NCBI RefSeq assembly: GCF_008831285.2
Contig: NC_045144.1
Coordinates: 24,007,716-24,071,715 of the forward strand
Direction: 5' to 3'
Length of the DNA: 64,000 bases
From: Nymphaea colorata
Taxonomy: Eukaryota > Streptophyta > Magnoliopsida > Nymphaeales > Nymphaeaceae
Shown: positions 24,284 to 34,660 of the stretch, in pieces
Layout: every line of letters starts with the position of its first letter
Numbering within the stretch: the stretch's first letter is position 1
Made by a program: the position numbers and the translations under genes
The notes under the pieces: model-generated
Told to the model about the DNA's origin: nothing
Databases searched by the model: none
What the model saw: the letters and a program-made list of their open reading frames with translations, nothing else

Positions 24284-24590
24284 TAGTACTCCTAGACTCG
24301 GGTGCTACACACAATTTTGTTAGTGAAGAGGCAGCTCAAGCAGTTGGGTGCCCACTAGAAGAACAACAGCCAATCTCAGTCATGGTAGGAGATGGGTCCA
24401 AACTCGTATGCACACAAAAATGCAAAGGCGTCCTACTATGCATGCAAAAGGTACCATTCACGGTCGATCTTTTAGTACTCCCCATCGGTGGTGTCGATGT
24501 GGTATTGGGGGTACAATGGCTAGAGATTCTAGGGGACATCTCTTGGAATTTCAAAGACATGAGTATGTCTTTTGCTAAGGAGGGAGGTGA
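24284..24590 (+). pseudogene. Chromovirus aspartic protease
   Basis: Active-site motif [12 protein letters not shown] near 24290, then VMVGDGSKL and the [14 protein letters not shown] segment typical of gypsy proteases. The motif is out of frame with the preceding gag linker (tandem TAG codons in the other frame). From about 24380 the frame runs on openly into RT. Confidence 0.88.
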
Positions 24591-25770
24591 CCAAAACGTC
24601 AACCTAAAGGCAGTAAATACCAACGTTGAACCAAAGGCAGCACTTAAAGCTCTAGTCGCCCAACAACCAGCGTTTTGGGTTGTTACTATGGCCATGGTCA
24701 TACCAGCCAAAGATGAGCAAGAAGAAAATATACCAGCCGAGGTTCAACACGTGCTTGAACAATTTTCAGATCTCTTTGAGGAACCAAAGGGACTTCCTCC
24801 ACGTCGAGCTTATGACCATAGAATCATCATGAATCAGGGCGCCGAACCTGTCAATGTTCGGCCTTATCGTTATGGTCATCACCAAAAAGCAGAAATTGAA
24901 AAATTGGTTAAGGAAATGATAGAGGGTGGTATCATACGCCCTAGCTGCAGTCCTTTCTCATCGCCAGTCTTACTAGTTAAAAAGAAAGATAACACATGGC
25001 GCTTCTGCGTAGACTATAGAGCACTAAATGAGGCAACCGTGAAGGACCGGCATCCAATACCGGTAATCGACGAACTTCTAGATGAGTTAACCGGTGCCTC
25101 TGTGTTTTCCAAAATAGACCTACGGGCAGGCTACCACCAGATTAGAATGCACGATGAAGACATTCCAAAAACAGCTTTTAGAACTCATGATGGACACTAT
25201 GAGTTCTTGGTGATGCCTTTTGGCTTAACCAATGCACCCGCCACATTCTAGAGGTGCATGAATGATGTTTTCAAGAGGTATCTTAGAAACTTCATCTTGG
25301 TATTCTTTGATGACATTCTTGTATATAGCCAGTCAGTAGAGCAACATGCTGCCCACTTGGCCACGGCCTTACAAATTTTGAGGGAACATCGTCTTTATGC
25401 TAAGAGGTCAAAATGCAGCTTTGGGCAACCCTCAATCGGATATCTTGGGCACATAGTATCCAAAGAAGGGGTAAAAGCAGACCCTAAAAAATTAGAGGCA
25501 ATGAACAACTGGCCTTTGCCTAAAGACTTGAAAAGCCTCCATGGATTTCTTGGGTTAACCGGATATTATAGAAGATTCATTCAAGGCTACGGGCTCATAG
25601 CCGCCCCATTAACCCAAATGACTAAGAAAGGAGCATTCGCTTGGTCAGACAAAGCAAGAGAGGCATTTGAGAAATTGAAATCGGCACTCATGACAGCACC
25701 TGTTCTCACCTTGCCCGATTTTAGCAAGCCTTTCACTATTGAAATGGATGCTTGTGACATTGGCATATGA
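24591..25770 (+). pseudogene. Chromovirus reverse transcriptase with an internal stop
   Basis: A long open frame has the RT start ([13 protein letters not shown]), [53 protein letters not shown] and [17 protein letters not shown] at 25249-25251 replaces the Gln normally found there. In the same frame the next open stretch carries the catalytic VFFDDILVYSQS box, LGHIVSKEGVKADPKKLEAM and FLGLTGYYRRFI. A second stop, TGA at 25768, falls early in RNase H where Gly or Ala is usual. Apart from these two codons the domain is well preserved. Confidence 0.93.
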
Positions 25771-26100
25771 GCTGTCCTTAGCCAAGAAAATTACCCTATA
25801 GCATATATGTCAAAGGCCCTCACTAATCGGGCCAAACCGTTATCGACATACGAGAAAGAACTTCTTGCCATAGTGTTGTCAGTTGAGAAATGGAGGCCTT
25901 ACCTCATAGGCCGAAGATTCATCGTGAAGACAGATCAGAACAGCCTTAAATACATGCTCAAACAATGAGTTTCAACACCAATACAACAAAGGTGGTTGGC
26001 CAAACTCCTTGGATACGATTTTGAAATCGAGTATAAGAAAGGGCTAGACAATACCACGGCAGATGCACTATCAAGGTTGGGCGAACAATTCTTGACACTT
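25771..26100 (+). pseudogene. Chromovirus RNase H
   Basis: Continues in the RT frame: AVLSQENYPIAYMSKALTNR, STYEKELLAIVLSVEKWRPY, FIVKTDQNSLKYMLKQ, then TGA at 25966-25968 where Arg is usual, then QQRWLAKLLGYDFEIEYKKG and ADALSRL. Catalytic Asp (preceding segment EMDACD), Glu (YEKELLA) and Asp (KTDQNSL) positions are kept. Two stops disable it. Confidence 0.92.
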
Positions 26101-26108
26101 TCAATCAT

Positions 26109-26710
26109 AGGGACCAATTTATGGGACCAAATAGCTAATAAGCAACTAGAGGACGAAGGGTTGAGGCTCATCAAAGCCTCCATCACTCAAAAAACGGGGA
26201 CCATTCCCCATTATACCATCAAGGGCAAATTACTTATGAGAAAGAACCGCACGGTGGTTCCACCTAAATCGGCCCTAAAGCAAGAATTACTACAACATTT
26301 TCATTCCACTCCATCAGCAGGCCATGAAGAAGTAGTCAAACACTCCATCAGTGAAGGCTCAATTTTGGTGGACCGGAATGAAGGCAAACGTGAGGATTAT
26401 GTTAAACAGTGTCAAATTGCAAGTGAAAATATAGGACCAATATGGACAAATAGCTAATAAGAATAAAGAAGACACAAATATCATCAAAAAACAATTATAC
26501 ATCAAGGCAAATTACTTATGAGAAAGAACCGCACGGTGGTTCCACCTAAATCGGCCCTAAAGCAAGAATTACTACAACATTTTCATTCCACTCCATCAGC
26601 AGGCCATGAAGAAGTAGTCAAAACACTCCATCAAGTGAAGGCTCAATTTTGGTGGACCGGAATGAAGGCAAACGTGAGGGATTATGTTAAACAGTGTCAA
26701 ATTTGCCAAC
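26109..26710 (+). repeat. Tandem duplication inside chromovirus integrase
   Basis: About 300 bp covering the end of RNase H and the zinc-binding start of integrase occurs twice: roughly 26109-26430 and 26431-26710. The block starting ATTACTTATGAGAAAGAACC is at about 26228 and again at about 26510. The second copy is degenerate over its first 80 bp; the first copy has one- and two-base losses at its end. So each copy is damaged where the other is good. Confidence 0.85.
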
Positions 26711-26966
26711 GTGAAAAGTATGAGGGAATTAAGCCTCTGGGCCATCTAAATCCCTTACCAGTGCCAGAAAAGCCATGGACTGATGTCACCATGGATTTCA
26801 TAGATGCCCTTCCACGATCAGAAAACAAGGAAGCCATACTCGTGGTGGTCGACAGGTTAACAAAGTATAGCCACTTCGTCCCCTTGCCTAAGAAATATCA
26901 TGGACAGATGGTGGCTACTAAGTACATGGCATGCCTCAGACAATAGTCTGCGATAGAGATTCAATC

Positions 26967-27020
26967 TTCATGAGTGAATTTTGGAGAGAATATTTCATGA
27001 GTGAATTTTGGAGAGAATAT
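26967..27020 (+). repeat. 27-bp tandem duplication in integrase
   Basis: Two perfect adjacent copies (26967-26993 and 26994-27020), in frame, repeating nine residues around the second catalytic region. Confidence 0.9.
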
Positions 27021-27241
27021 ATGAAGCAGATGGGGACAACAATCCAATTCAGTACTGCCCACCATCCTCAGACCGATGGGCAAAGTGAAGTGGTCAACCG
27101 TTCTTTAGAAACATATCTCCGTTGCTTTGCAGGAGAAAGACCCAACTCTTGGGTAAAGTATCTGTCATGGGCCGAATGGTCCTACAATACGAGTTGGCAC
27201 TCGTCTACTCAGACCACTCCATACGAAGCTCTCTACGAAAT

Positions 27242-27262
27242 CCCCCCCCCCCCCCCCCCCCC
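27242..27262 (+). repeat. Poly-C run of 21 bases
   Basis: An uninterrupted C homopolymer in the integrase coding region, where related elements have two or three proline codons. Its length happens to keep the frame open. Confidence 0.9.
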
Positions 27263-27640
27263 AACAATTCCAAAATATGAAGAAGGCACGGCAAAGGAAG
27301 ATAAGGTTGATTGTGAGCTATGCACAAGGGAAGAGGTGCTAGAGTCACTCAAGAAGAATATCATCAAAGCCCAAAATCGAATGAAACAGACATATGACAA
27401 GGGCAGGAAGGATCGTGAATTTATGGTAGGAGACTATGTATGGCTTAAAAGATTACATATGAGGCAAAAGTCTCTCTTAGGGCAGCTTTACTCTAAGCTT
27501 TTACCAAGGTTTTTTGGGCCATTCTCAGTGCTACAAAAGATTGAGAAAGCAGCTTACAGATTAGGCCTCCCACAAACGGCCTTAGTCTATCCAGTCTTTC
27601 ATGTTTCTCGGATGAAACCGCACGTTGGGGAGGAGCCAAG

Positions 27641-27853
27641 GCAGATTGAACAAATTTCGAGCCAACGACAACCAACACCATACCGAATTCTTAAACATAG
27701 ACATGTTCATCGGAATGGTAGACTTTGTCATGAAGTTATGGTTGAATGGGAAGGACCAGACAACGGCACTTCGTGGGAAGAATTTGAGCAGATAGTTAAT
27801 CGCTTTCCCACTGCACGAGCTTGGAGGCAAGCTCGAGGTAAGGAGGGAGGATC
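27641..27853 (+). CDS. Chromodomain of the chromovirus polyprotein
   Basis: Part of the open frame 26931-28148. YRILKHRHVHRNGRLCHEVM, then VEWEGPDNGTSWEEFEQIVN: the chromodomain pattern of aromatic residues (Y, W) and E-rich end found at the C-terminus of plant chromovirus integrases. In this class it is thought to guide integration to heterochromatin marks. It is undamaged here, although the upstream polyprotein is not. Confidence 0.88.
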
Positions 27854-28148
27854 TGATGCAGACCTTCCCACCAGGAGGCCGAGAACTAGGGCCAACACGG
27901 CCAAGCAAGGCCAAGAGAGTCAAGCACCATCGGCCAACATGATGAAAAACATAGATGAGCTAAGGGAGGCTAACATAGAACTTGAAGTTGATGCAGCGGG
28001 CGGTGTGGGCGGAGCATCATCAGCGGAGCGCGGGCAGCGGGCTGAAGACTTCAAGGCAAACCAGGCACGGGAACTAGACCTAGATCCGGTTATAGCGAGT
28101 TCGAACCCTGAGTCTAGTCCTGACCCAGTCCACGCGTGGCAAGCTTAA
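27854..28148 (+). CDS. Polyprotein C-terminal tail encoded within the 3' LTR
   Basis: The pol frame does not stop before the LTR. It crosses the TGATGCAGACC boundary and runs 97 more codons (DADLPTRRPRTRAN, IDELREANIELEVDAAGG, SSNPESSPDPVHAWQA) to TAA at 28146. The 5' LTR carries the same sequence with a one-base loss near 18899, so its copy is open only from an internal ATG (18936-19145). The tail is low in complexity and has no known domain. Confidence 0.8.
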
Positions 28149-30410
28149 GGCCTAACTTAGGCAAGTTATATGGCTGAACCCGTGAGGGAGAGGCCAAACT
28201 CACTAAACATTCGAGACGTCTCGTCTCGGTCTCCTTTTATGCTTTTGCTTTATAGTTGAGTCGTTTCATTTCAGCAAGTGTCTCGGTTCTCATGTTAAGA
28301 ACCGGTTTTATTTCAAGTACTTAAACTCCTTTGTAAGTCTTTTTTCATTATGCAATCAAGAATTAAAAGTTGAGTTTTTTCGTGTGAATTGGCTCTCGCC
28401 TCTCTCTTTCCTTCATCGTCTTACCACCGGTGATCGGAATCCAAAGGCTCCAACCCGTGGCTCTGGTTGAAGCAAAACAGGTTTGAAGACGTTCCTTGAA
28501 GCCATCGGAAATCCTCTTGGAGCACCTTCTTCCTACGCACAAATTCCCCGACTGAATCGCCATCTTCTCACTGTGCAACTTCTTCATCCCTGAAGGAGTT
28601 AGAGGCTCGAGAAGATAATCGGGAAGGCTTGGAGGAGAGCGACTCGTGGCTCTAGTCACCTAGTACCCAAGCACAAGACTCCGGCTGAAAGAGAAGAGGT
28701 AGGTGCCGTTAATCTCCCGGCTCCTTCCCTACTTGAGCAGAGTAGAGGACTAGCTGAAATCGTCCCTAGTAGGCCCCTTGATCTCTATTAAAAACAGAGA
28801 GAAAGAGCGCCGGAAAGGAGGATCGACGCTAGCTCTTAGAGGACTGATTTTCAAGGTGAGAGACTGAAAGAGCTCGTCGGAATTCCATTGGTAGACGGCC
28901 AATAGGATTTCAGCGAATTTGACTGGTTAATCCCCTTGAAAACTCATCCACGACAGCAGCAATCAATCCAGCATTGTACTTGAGTTGCTGTCGAGGAAGG
29001 AGATTTGTTCCCTGCTCGTCTTTCCCAAATCGTGCGCAATATCATACACAGAATAGCAGGAATAGAACAGCAAATTGGGAGGAAGTTTTAGATCAATTCT
29101 GAGCAAGGTCAAGACAGTTTTCACTCTCTCGTTGGCTCAGTTAAGATCGCCTAGATCTTAGCTGCAATTTGTCCAAGTTTCAACCAATTCGGATGAGAAT
29201 TGAGTGAGTTCTAGCCAACGATCGGAAATCCATTTCTGCCACCGCAAATACTCAACGCAGCACTAACTCCGGCGAAATCCGATCGGCATCCAATCTTTTC
29301 CACCAATTCCAAGTTTGCCCATGGTCATTAATTGACTAATTGATTACTGGCTTAATTGAAAAGGGCAGTTTGGTAAACTCAAGGGAATAGCGTTAAAGAG
29401 TCCAGACCCGTGACGCTCACTCCTCTTCTTTCCCTTCGGCTTCCCTTCATTAGTTCAAGCATTATATAACGCTTCTCATTTTAAAGAGCTCCACACTTGG
29501 CCACACATAAAGGTAAGTTAATTTCATCCCTCGCCAAGTGTCCTCCTCATCATTACACTCCAGCCACAACGGTTCACCCCCTTCACTCGCATCCTTCACC
29601 TCCTCTACCCGTTGGCCTCCCTTTCTTCTTGTAACCGTCCCTAAAGCCAACCCATGAGCTCAAGAGATTAATTCCTAGCTGCCACCTCTCCCCTTCATCA
29701 TTAGACCATTTTAATACCTCCCTACTCCATCATTACCCAAGCCACACGTTCACAACCTCCCAATGGAAATCGCATAACCCTTCGCTTCCTCTCTTGGTGT
29801 AACACATCCTCATAACCGACCAGACTCATTAAGAGCCACCTCTCATCATGAGGAGCCATCTCACCCTGCCTTAATTTCACTCTCTCTTAGGATTAACCCT
29901 CCACCATCATACGCCTGACCCTTAGTCTATCTCTAAGCCATAACCAACCCCTTAGCAATTAATCTCCATCTCCCGGCTCTATACAACCTAACCCAAATCG
30001 AGCCTACCTAATCCCACTCCGAGCTCACTCCTTGTTCCGGGCTCGGTTTGACCCCTTGGAGTCCATTAGCTAGGTTCATCTCCAAGGATTGCACGTGATC
30101 AAGTTAGCATCTCTACTACAGCAAGTAAGACATCTTGCAGCCTCCCTCGCTGCAACCATCTCCCGACATCTTCCTAGGCACCAAGGTGACCTCGGCCAGG
30201 TGGTCCGAGCCCCTGCCTCCATTCGTGCGCTCCTCCATCACTTTGCTGCCTCTCTCGGCCGACCGAGGCCTGCAGCAGCCACACTCCATCCACTTCTATT
30301 GCCGAGATCCACAATCACTCTCGCCAGATCTTACTAGAAGACCAGGCATCCTAGACCAGGCGGTCTAGCCTCCACTCCACCTCCATGCTGTGATATCCGA
30401 GAGTGGCTGA
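27854..30410 (+). repeat. Chromovirus 3' LTR, truncated
   Basis: Matches 18852-21390 almost base for base, including the TTATAACGCTTCTCATTTTA and TGTTCCGGGCTCGGTTTGAC blocks. Identity ends at GAGAGTGGCTGA (30410); the next 520 bp of the 5' LTR have no counterpart. Small indels (for example one extra C in CTCTACCCGTTGG) separate the two copies. Confidence 0.92.
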
Positions 30411-30860
30411 TATGAAGCTCTAAATGGGTAGCAATCGAATTACAGCAAAATCTCAGACTCACTTAAAGTCTTGAAAGAACACTAAATTGACTTCAAAAGT
30501 GATCTTCAAAGGTTTACTATCATATTTGTATAGATTTCTCCATTCAAACTTTTTCAAATCAAAATATTCTACACTCTCAAATGATTCTTCAAAACTTTTT
30601 CAAAAATTTGAAACACCAAATCTTCAACATTTTCTCAAACACTATACCACATTTAGAATAAAGAGATGTTCAAGCAAAAATGAGATGCATCAAGAATAAA
30701 CATAGCCCTTGGATTGGTTAGCCCCAGTAAAGGCACTGGGAACAATCAATCCTCGTACCGACAGGTAGTTCCTTTCTCTCTCATTTCAAAATAAAACCCC
30801 ATTTTTTGGAGCACTCCAAAAACCAAAAACCATTTTTGGGGATGCAAACACGTCCCTCAT
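30411..30860. mobile_element. Element X, right part
   Basis: AT-rich sequence between the truncated chromovirus LTR and the point where Copia-A coding resumes (about 30870). No coding motif. A GCCCCAGTAAAGGCACTGGG hairpin-like stretch lies near 30720. Assigned to X because both neighbours are recognisable and it belongs to neither. Confidence 0.4.
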
Positions 30861-30869
30861 GATCCCATC

Positions 30870-31230
30870 CAAAAACACCACCTTAGAAGATGAAAAGATC
30901 ACCTTTCAGTTATACTCTTTTGCAATTCCACTAACAGACATAATGTCTAAGGTTAGATCAGGTATAGCAACATTAATCTTGTTACCATTAGGTCAGTTAT
31001 ACTAAAAAATTTAACTTCTCTCTTCCAGCAACATTAATCTTGCTACCATTAGCCATAGTGATAGGTCTAGCATCTGAACAAGATTTAACATTATTAACAA
31101 CATTTTTATCACTAGTCATATGGTCAGATGCTCCTGAATCTATTATCCAACACTTATTTTCAAACTGAGAAAGAAAGCCACATATACCTGGACCTTCGGT
31201 ACCTTCTCTAGTAGCCAAACCCTCCTGCAT
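30870..31230 (-). pseudogene. Copia-A protease and following segment
   Basis: CWIIDSGASDHMTSDKNVVN near 31110-31150 is the copia protease active site, followed by TMANGSKINVAG. In another frame the segment continues as SLTLDIMSV-like and KVIFSSSKVVFLD text (about 30870-30960), the normal run-up to pre-integrase, and then breaks off at element X. A short ATTAATCTTG.TACCATTAG duplication near 30970-31050 shifts frame. Confidence 0.85.
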
Positions 31231-32290
31231 TCAGTTTAGTGAAATTTTCAAGTAGTTTGGTCAACTTCTCTATTGTAACCAGTGTTTGCATTTCATGGGA
31301 TTCCTCACGGTAAGCTTGAGGTTCCTTAGGCCAATCATTTGTAATTTTCCCTTTGGTTAATTGTCAGCGTCTTTCTTTAGCATGGTTTTCCTTTTTGCAA
31401 TGGGTACAATATAGTGTTTTCTTGAACTGCTAGCTGCTATATTCAAACGCAATCTCCATTTGCTTTGAGACTAGAGCAGCCTCAGTATCATTTGGTTCTT
31501 GAACCTTTGTCATGGTATCCATAACTTGTCTCCTGCACTCTCATGCATAATAATAGAGCAAATATCATTTAAAAAAAGAGGATCATGTGTTGTAAGTACC
31601 TAGCTGCGTAATTGTTCATATTTTGGTCGCAGCCCAGCTAGCATTTGGAATATTTTCTTATGCTCACGATTTAGCCTAGGAGTGGCTGCGTCAGTGCCCA
31701 AAGGAGTATATGACTCCCATTCCTCCCATAAGCCACACATTTGGGCTATATACTATGCAAAGTTTATATCTCCTTGCTTCAAGTTATTTATCTCTTCGGA
31801 TATTTGAAAATGTCTCGCCATATTAAATTGAAGACTATAGAGTTGACAGGCAGCGTCCCATACCTCTTTGGTAGTTTCATAGAAAAATAAACTGTGAGCA
31901 ATAATCTTGTCCATCTCATAACCATGACATAACCGTTTGTTCATTTGACTCCCATTCTTCAAGTTTAGGGTCTCCCTTAGGTGGTCTAAGCTTGCTTCCA
32001 GTCACGGACCAAGTCTAAATCAGCGGCTAAGTTAGAGCTTGGCAGGCTTGGACCATGTCAAGTAATTAAACCCATTAAATGGTTCAATGGTGGTCTTCAA
32101 GGTTGCATTGACGTTGTTATATACCACAATCTGTTCAGCCGGCTCAGTTGGATTTGTACTACCAACATCAACACCACCAAGATCACTAATACCATGAAGA
32201 GCACGGCTAGTCAAAGAAGGGCCTGCCTCTGCCATGAATGCCAAAAGAAAAAAAAAAGTTAAGTCGCAATGAGCTGAACCTGGCTTTGAT
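31231..32290 (-). pseudogene. Copia-A gag
   Basis: From right to left: an N-terminal part with MAEAGPSLTSRALHGISDLG and PFNGFNYLTWSK (32032-32230), then the UBN2-type core with FYETTKEVWDAACQLYS and FQISEEINNLKQGDI (31753-31962), then a degenerate zinc knuckle (CTHCKKENHAKE-like near 31370-31410). Frames change between each block and there are several stops. This is the nucleocapsid/capsid portion of a copia polyprotein. Confidence 0.83.
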
Positions 32291-32294
32291 ACCA
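32283..32294 (-). other. Copia-A primer binding site
   Basis: TGGTATCAAAGC on the element's strand, one base off the standard initiator tRNA-Met site, directly adjoining the 5' LTR. Confidence 0.9.
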
Positions 32295-32625
32295 TGAAGA
32301 AATAGACGAAGAGAGTACACCCATGCACATAGCAAGCAATCAACACATAATCTTGGCATGATTTGGCATAAATTGCCTATATCCACGAGACCAAGGGAGA
32401 CTCTTCTTCATTTATCTTTTCTTCTATAGTTTACAATGACAAGAGATATAGCCATAAAGAAGAAGGAGAATAAACCAACCTCAAGTACGTAAGAGAAAGG
32501 AAAAGAAAGGTTATCCTCCACACACAAAAAAAAAACATAAATAAAGTACTGAGTTGGTGATATCTCAATACAAAGAAGGAAGGATAATATCATTGAAGAG
32601 CTCTCCAATCACATCTTGTTTAACA
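32295..32625 (-). repeat. Copia-A 5' LTR
   Basis: 331 bp with intact TG and CA ends (plus strand TGAAGAAATAG to TTGTTTAACA), followed by the right GATAC target duplication at 32626-32630. Matches the 3' LTR over its whole length. Confidence 0.93.
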
Positions 32626-32630
32626 GATAC

Positions 32631-33365
32631 AAATCTGGGCATCAAGGGCTAGGCATTTTTCCCAAACATGCTGCAATTCAAGCAGGCTCATGCCACCAAC
32701 ACAACTCAATCCTTTAGCACTTGCCCTGTGTTTGAAATCATGTTCGAGATCCAGCAATCAGGTGGCCATGGTTTCACCTTTGTCGTGGAGACCTCCACCA
32801 ACTTCTATGCTGTTGAAGGCCCCTTCCTTGGTCTCATCAATTGGTCGAACGACGGAAACCCAAAAAATCATATATTTGCAGTTGAATTTGACACATTTCA
32901 ATAAGTATATTTGAATGATACTAATACAAAACATGTGGGTGTCGACATCAAGAGCATGAACTCCAGTACCTCGGCATCTGTTGCTTCCTACATAGAGCTT
33001 GGCAAGAATGAAAAGGTGGTTGTGGACATCAAAACACCCATCCAACCATGGATTGAGTATGAAGGCCACGGCAATCATCTGAATGTCACCATAGCTCCGT
33101 TGTCACACCCACTCAAATCTAACTGCTTGCTCATATCATATCACATCGATCTATCCCCTGTTCTCTACATGAATACACGTTTCTTGGCTTCTCTTTTGGC
33201 ACACAAATGCTAGTGAGCAAGCACTATGTCTTGATATGGAGCTTCATGATGGACAGAAGAGCACCAGAACTGGACATCTCATGGCTTTCATCCATTTCTC
33301 AGGATCATACTCCTCTGTGGAAGTCTTTGAAGTGTACCTATACTTTTTTATAGCAGTAATTTTAG
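32631..33365 (+). pseudogene. LecRK pseudogene 2, body of the lectin domain
   Basis: Resumes the lectin frame exactly after the Copia-A target duplication. An early TAG (about 32655) and a TAA after EFDTFQ (32903) interrupt it. Lectin blocks: QSGGHGFTFVVETSTNF, HIFAVEFDT, VGVDIKSMNS, WIEYEGHGNHLNVTIAPLSH, LISYHIDLSPVL, then after a frame change VSKHYVLIWSFM and LWKSLKVYLYFFIAVILG, the last being the start of the transmembrane region. Similarity stops there and copia gag coding begins within a few bases. Confidence 0.9.
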
Positions 33366-33374
33366 GGATGCGAA

Positions 33375-34166
33375 CACTACATCAATGGAAAAATCCAGAT
33401 TCCTCAAAAAACAGACCCTAGCTATGAGGACTGGGTTGTTAATGATAGGATTGTAATGTCCTGGTTGTTGAACTTTATGGACTCAAGCATAGCTAAAGGA
33501 TTCTTGTTCCTAGACTCTGCTGACGAGATCTGCGACTCTTTAGTAGAGATTTACGGCAAGCATCAAAACCTTGAACGTGTTTGTCAGCTTCAACAAGATG
33601 TTGTTAAACCCACAAAAGGAGAAAAGACTTTTCATCCTTATTTCAGTTCACTGAAGGCTATATGGGATGAGTTGGCCCAGCATGGCCCACTGACTCTTGA
33701 TTTAGATGTACTCAAGCGAAGAGCTAAAGAAGATATGGTGTTTAAACTTCTAACCAGTTTTGGACAAGAGTTTGATAATCTTAGAAGCCAGATTCTGATG
33801 ATGTATCCCATTCCCTCTCTTAACAATGTGTGCTCTATTGCCCACCAGGAGGAAACAAGAAGGAAAGTCATGAGTAATGAGTCAGGCGATAAAGAAGAGA
33901 CACCTTCAGCAAATAAAGAGAGGGTCGCATTTCACATAAAGACTGGAAATCTGACTCTAAGACAAAATGACAAAGCAATTTTCATAGCAGAAAATAAGCC
34001 TTCATCTTCATTCGATATAGGTAAGCCTCAAATCAGTTGCAGTTACTGCAAGAAATCAAGTCACGCCAAGGCAAGGTGTTGGAACCTACACAGTAGACCT
34101 GAACGAGAGAGAGAGGCCAACACTTTTTTAGACAGTAGCATGTCCAACATGATGACAACATTATAG
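33375..34166 (+). pseudogene. Copia-B gag
   Basis: Open from 33456 with an upstream piece in the same family (QWKNPDSSKNRP, YEDWVVNDRIV). UBN2-type core: FLFLDSADEICDSLVEIYGK, LQQDVVKPTKGEKTFHPYFS, IWDELAQHGPLTLDLDVLKR, LRSQILMMYPIPSLNNVCSI. A zinc knuckle CSYCKKSSHAKARCW (about 34035) binds nucleic acid in this family. One in-frame TAG (about 33419) and the missing N-terminus are the main faults; otherwise it is well preserved. Confidence 0.92.
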
Positions 34167-34189
34167 AGTTGACAAAACTCCTCAGATAG

Positions 34190-34660
34190 GTGACAAAATC
34201 CAATCTTACTATGAATACAGACTCTAAATCAGACAAACATAACTTCCTAATGTCTCATTCTTTTATTGCACACTCGAATCCTGAGAAATGGGTGCTAGAT
34301 AGTGGGGCAACTGATCACATGATGAATAACACACATAGATTACTCGATATTATGCATAATAATAAATCCCCGGTTCAGATTGCTGATGGTTCGACAGTTT
34401 CAGTTTGTGGACATAGATCAATTTGTTTTACAAAGAATAACATGCTCATTCAAGTCCTTTATGTTACTAAGTGCTCAGCAAATTTAATGTCTATCAGCAA
34501 GTTAGCATAAGAATTAAAGTGTTGTGTGATATTTTGTGAAAAGAAGGTGATTCTTCTATATTGCCAACATTAGATGAAGATTGGTGAGGACAATGAAGAA
34601 TATGGCTTGTGCACCTTAAAGTTGCCTCACATATAGCATTTACTGCAGAAAATACTACAA
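34190..34660 (+). pseudogene. Copia-B protease
   Basis: WVLDSGATDHMMNNTHRLLD has the DSGA active site. VQIADGSTVSVCGH and VLYVTKCSANLMSISKLA follow, then TAA at 34508. The remaining C-terminal segment can be read on from there with further changes. Confidence 0.9.

Larger units (their letters stand above)
26518..27640 (+). pseudogene. Chromovirus integrase
   Basis: Zinc-binding part: HFHSTPSAGHEEVVKTLHQV with C.IC at QCQICQRE. Core: DVTMDFIDALPRS (first Asp), VCDRDSIFMSEFW (second Asp), AHHPQTDGQSEVVNRSLETY (Glu). Between AKYMACLR near 26935 and the second Asp a small deletion changes frame and removes the usual LHG.P segment. A 27-bp tandem duplication (26967-27020) repeats MSEFWREY. A 21-base C run at 27242 inflates a Pro tract. 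Then GDYVWLKRLHMRQ and the GPF-like FGPFSVLQKI and AYRLGLP segments lead to the chromodomain. Confidence 0.93.
18852..30410 (+). mobile_element. Ty3/gypsy chromovirus with 3-kb LTRs
   Basis: Order on the plus strand: 5' LTR (18852-21913), tRNA-Met-type primer site (21916-21927), gag, protease, RT, RNase H, integrase, chromodomain, 3' LTR (27854-30410). Pol order and the C-terminal chromodomain place it with plant chromoviruses. RT wording recalls the Reina/Galadriel group, but the clade is not settled. The 3' LTR lacks its last 520 bp or so, so the right end is a deletion rather than a natural end. Stops and frameshifts make it non-autonomous. Confidence 0.93.
14386..32625 (-). mobile_element. 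Ty1/copia element Copia-A, with nested insertions
   Basis: Minus-strand element with a 5' LTR at 32295-32625, primer site at 32283-32294, gag and protease (about 30.9-32.3 kb), then after a long interruption pre-integrase, integrase, RT and RNase H (about 14.9-16.5 kb), polypurine tract and 3' LTR at 14386-14712. Exact 5-bp duplications flank it. The total of 18.2 kb is explained by about 14.3 kb of foreign sequence (element X plus a chromovirus) inserted just before the pre-integrase segment. Stops, frameshifts and loss of the integrase/RT junction show it is dead. It lies antisense to the LecRK gene it interrupts. Confidence 0.92.

Noticed and set aside
32911-33213. A short independent lectin gene
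   Set aside because: It is the middle of the LecRK 2 lectin domain after an in-frame stop; flanking text in the same frame belongs to the same domain.
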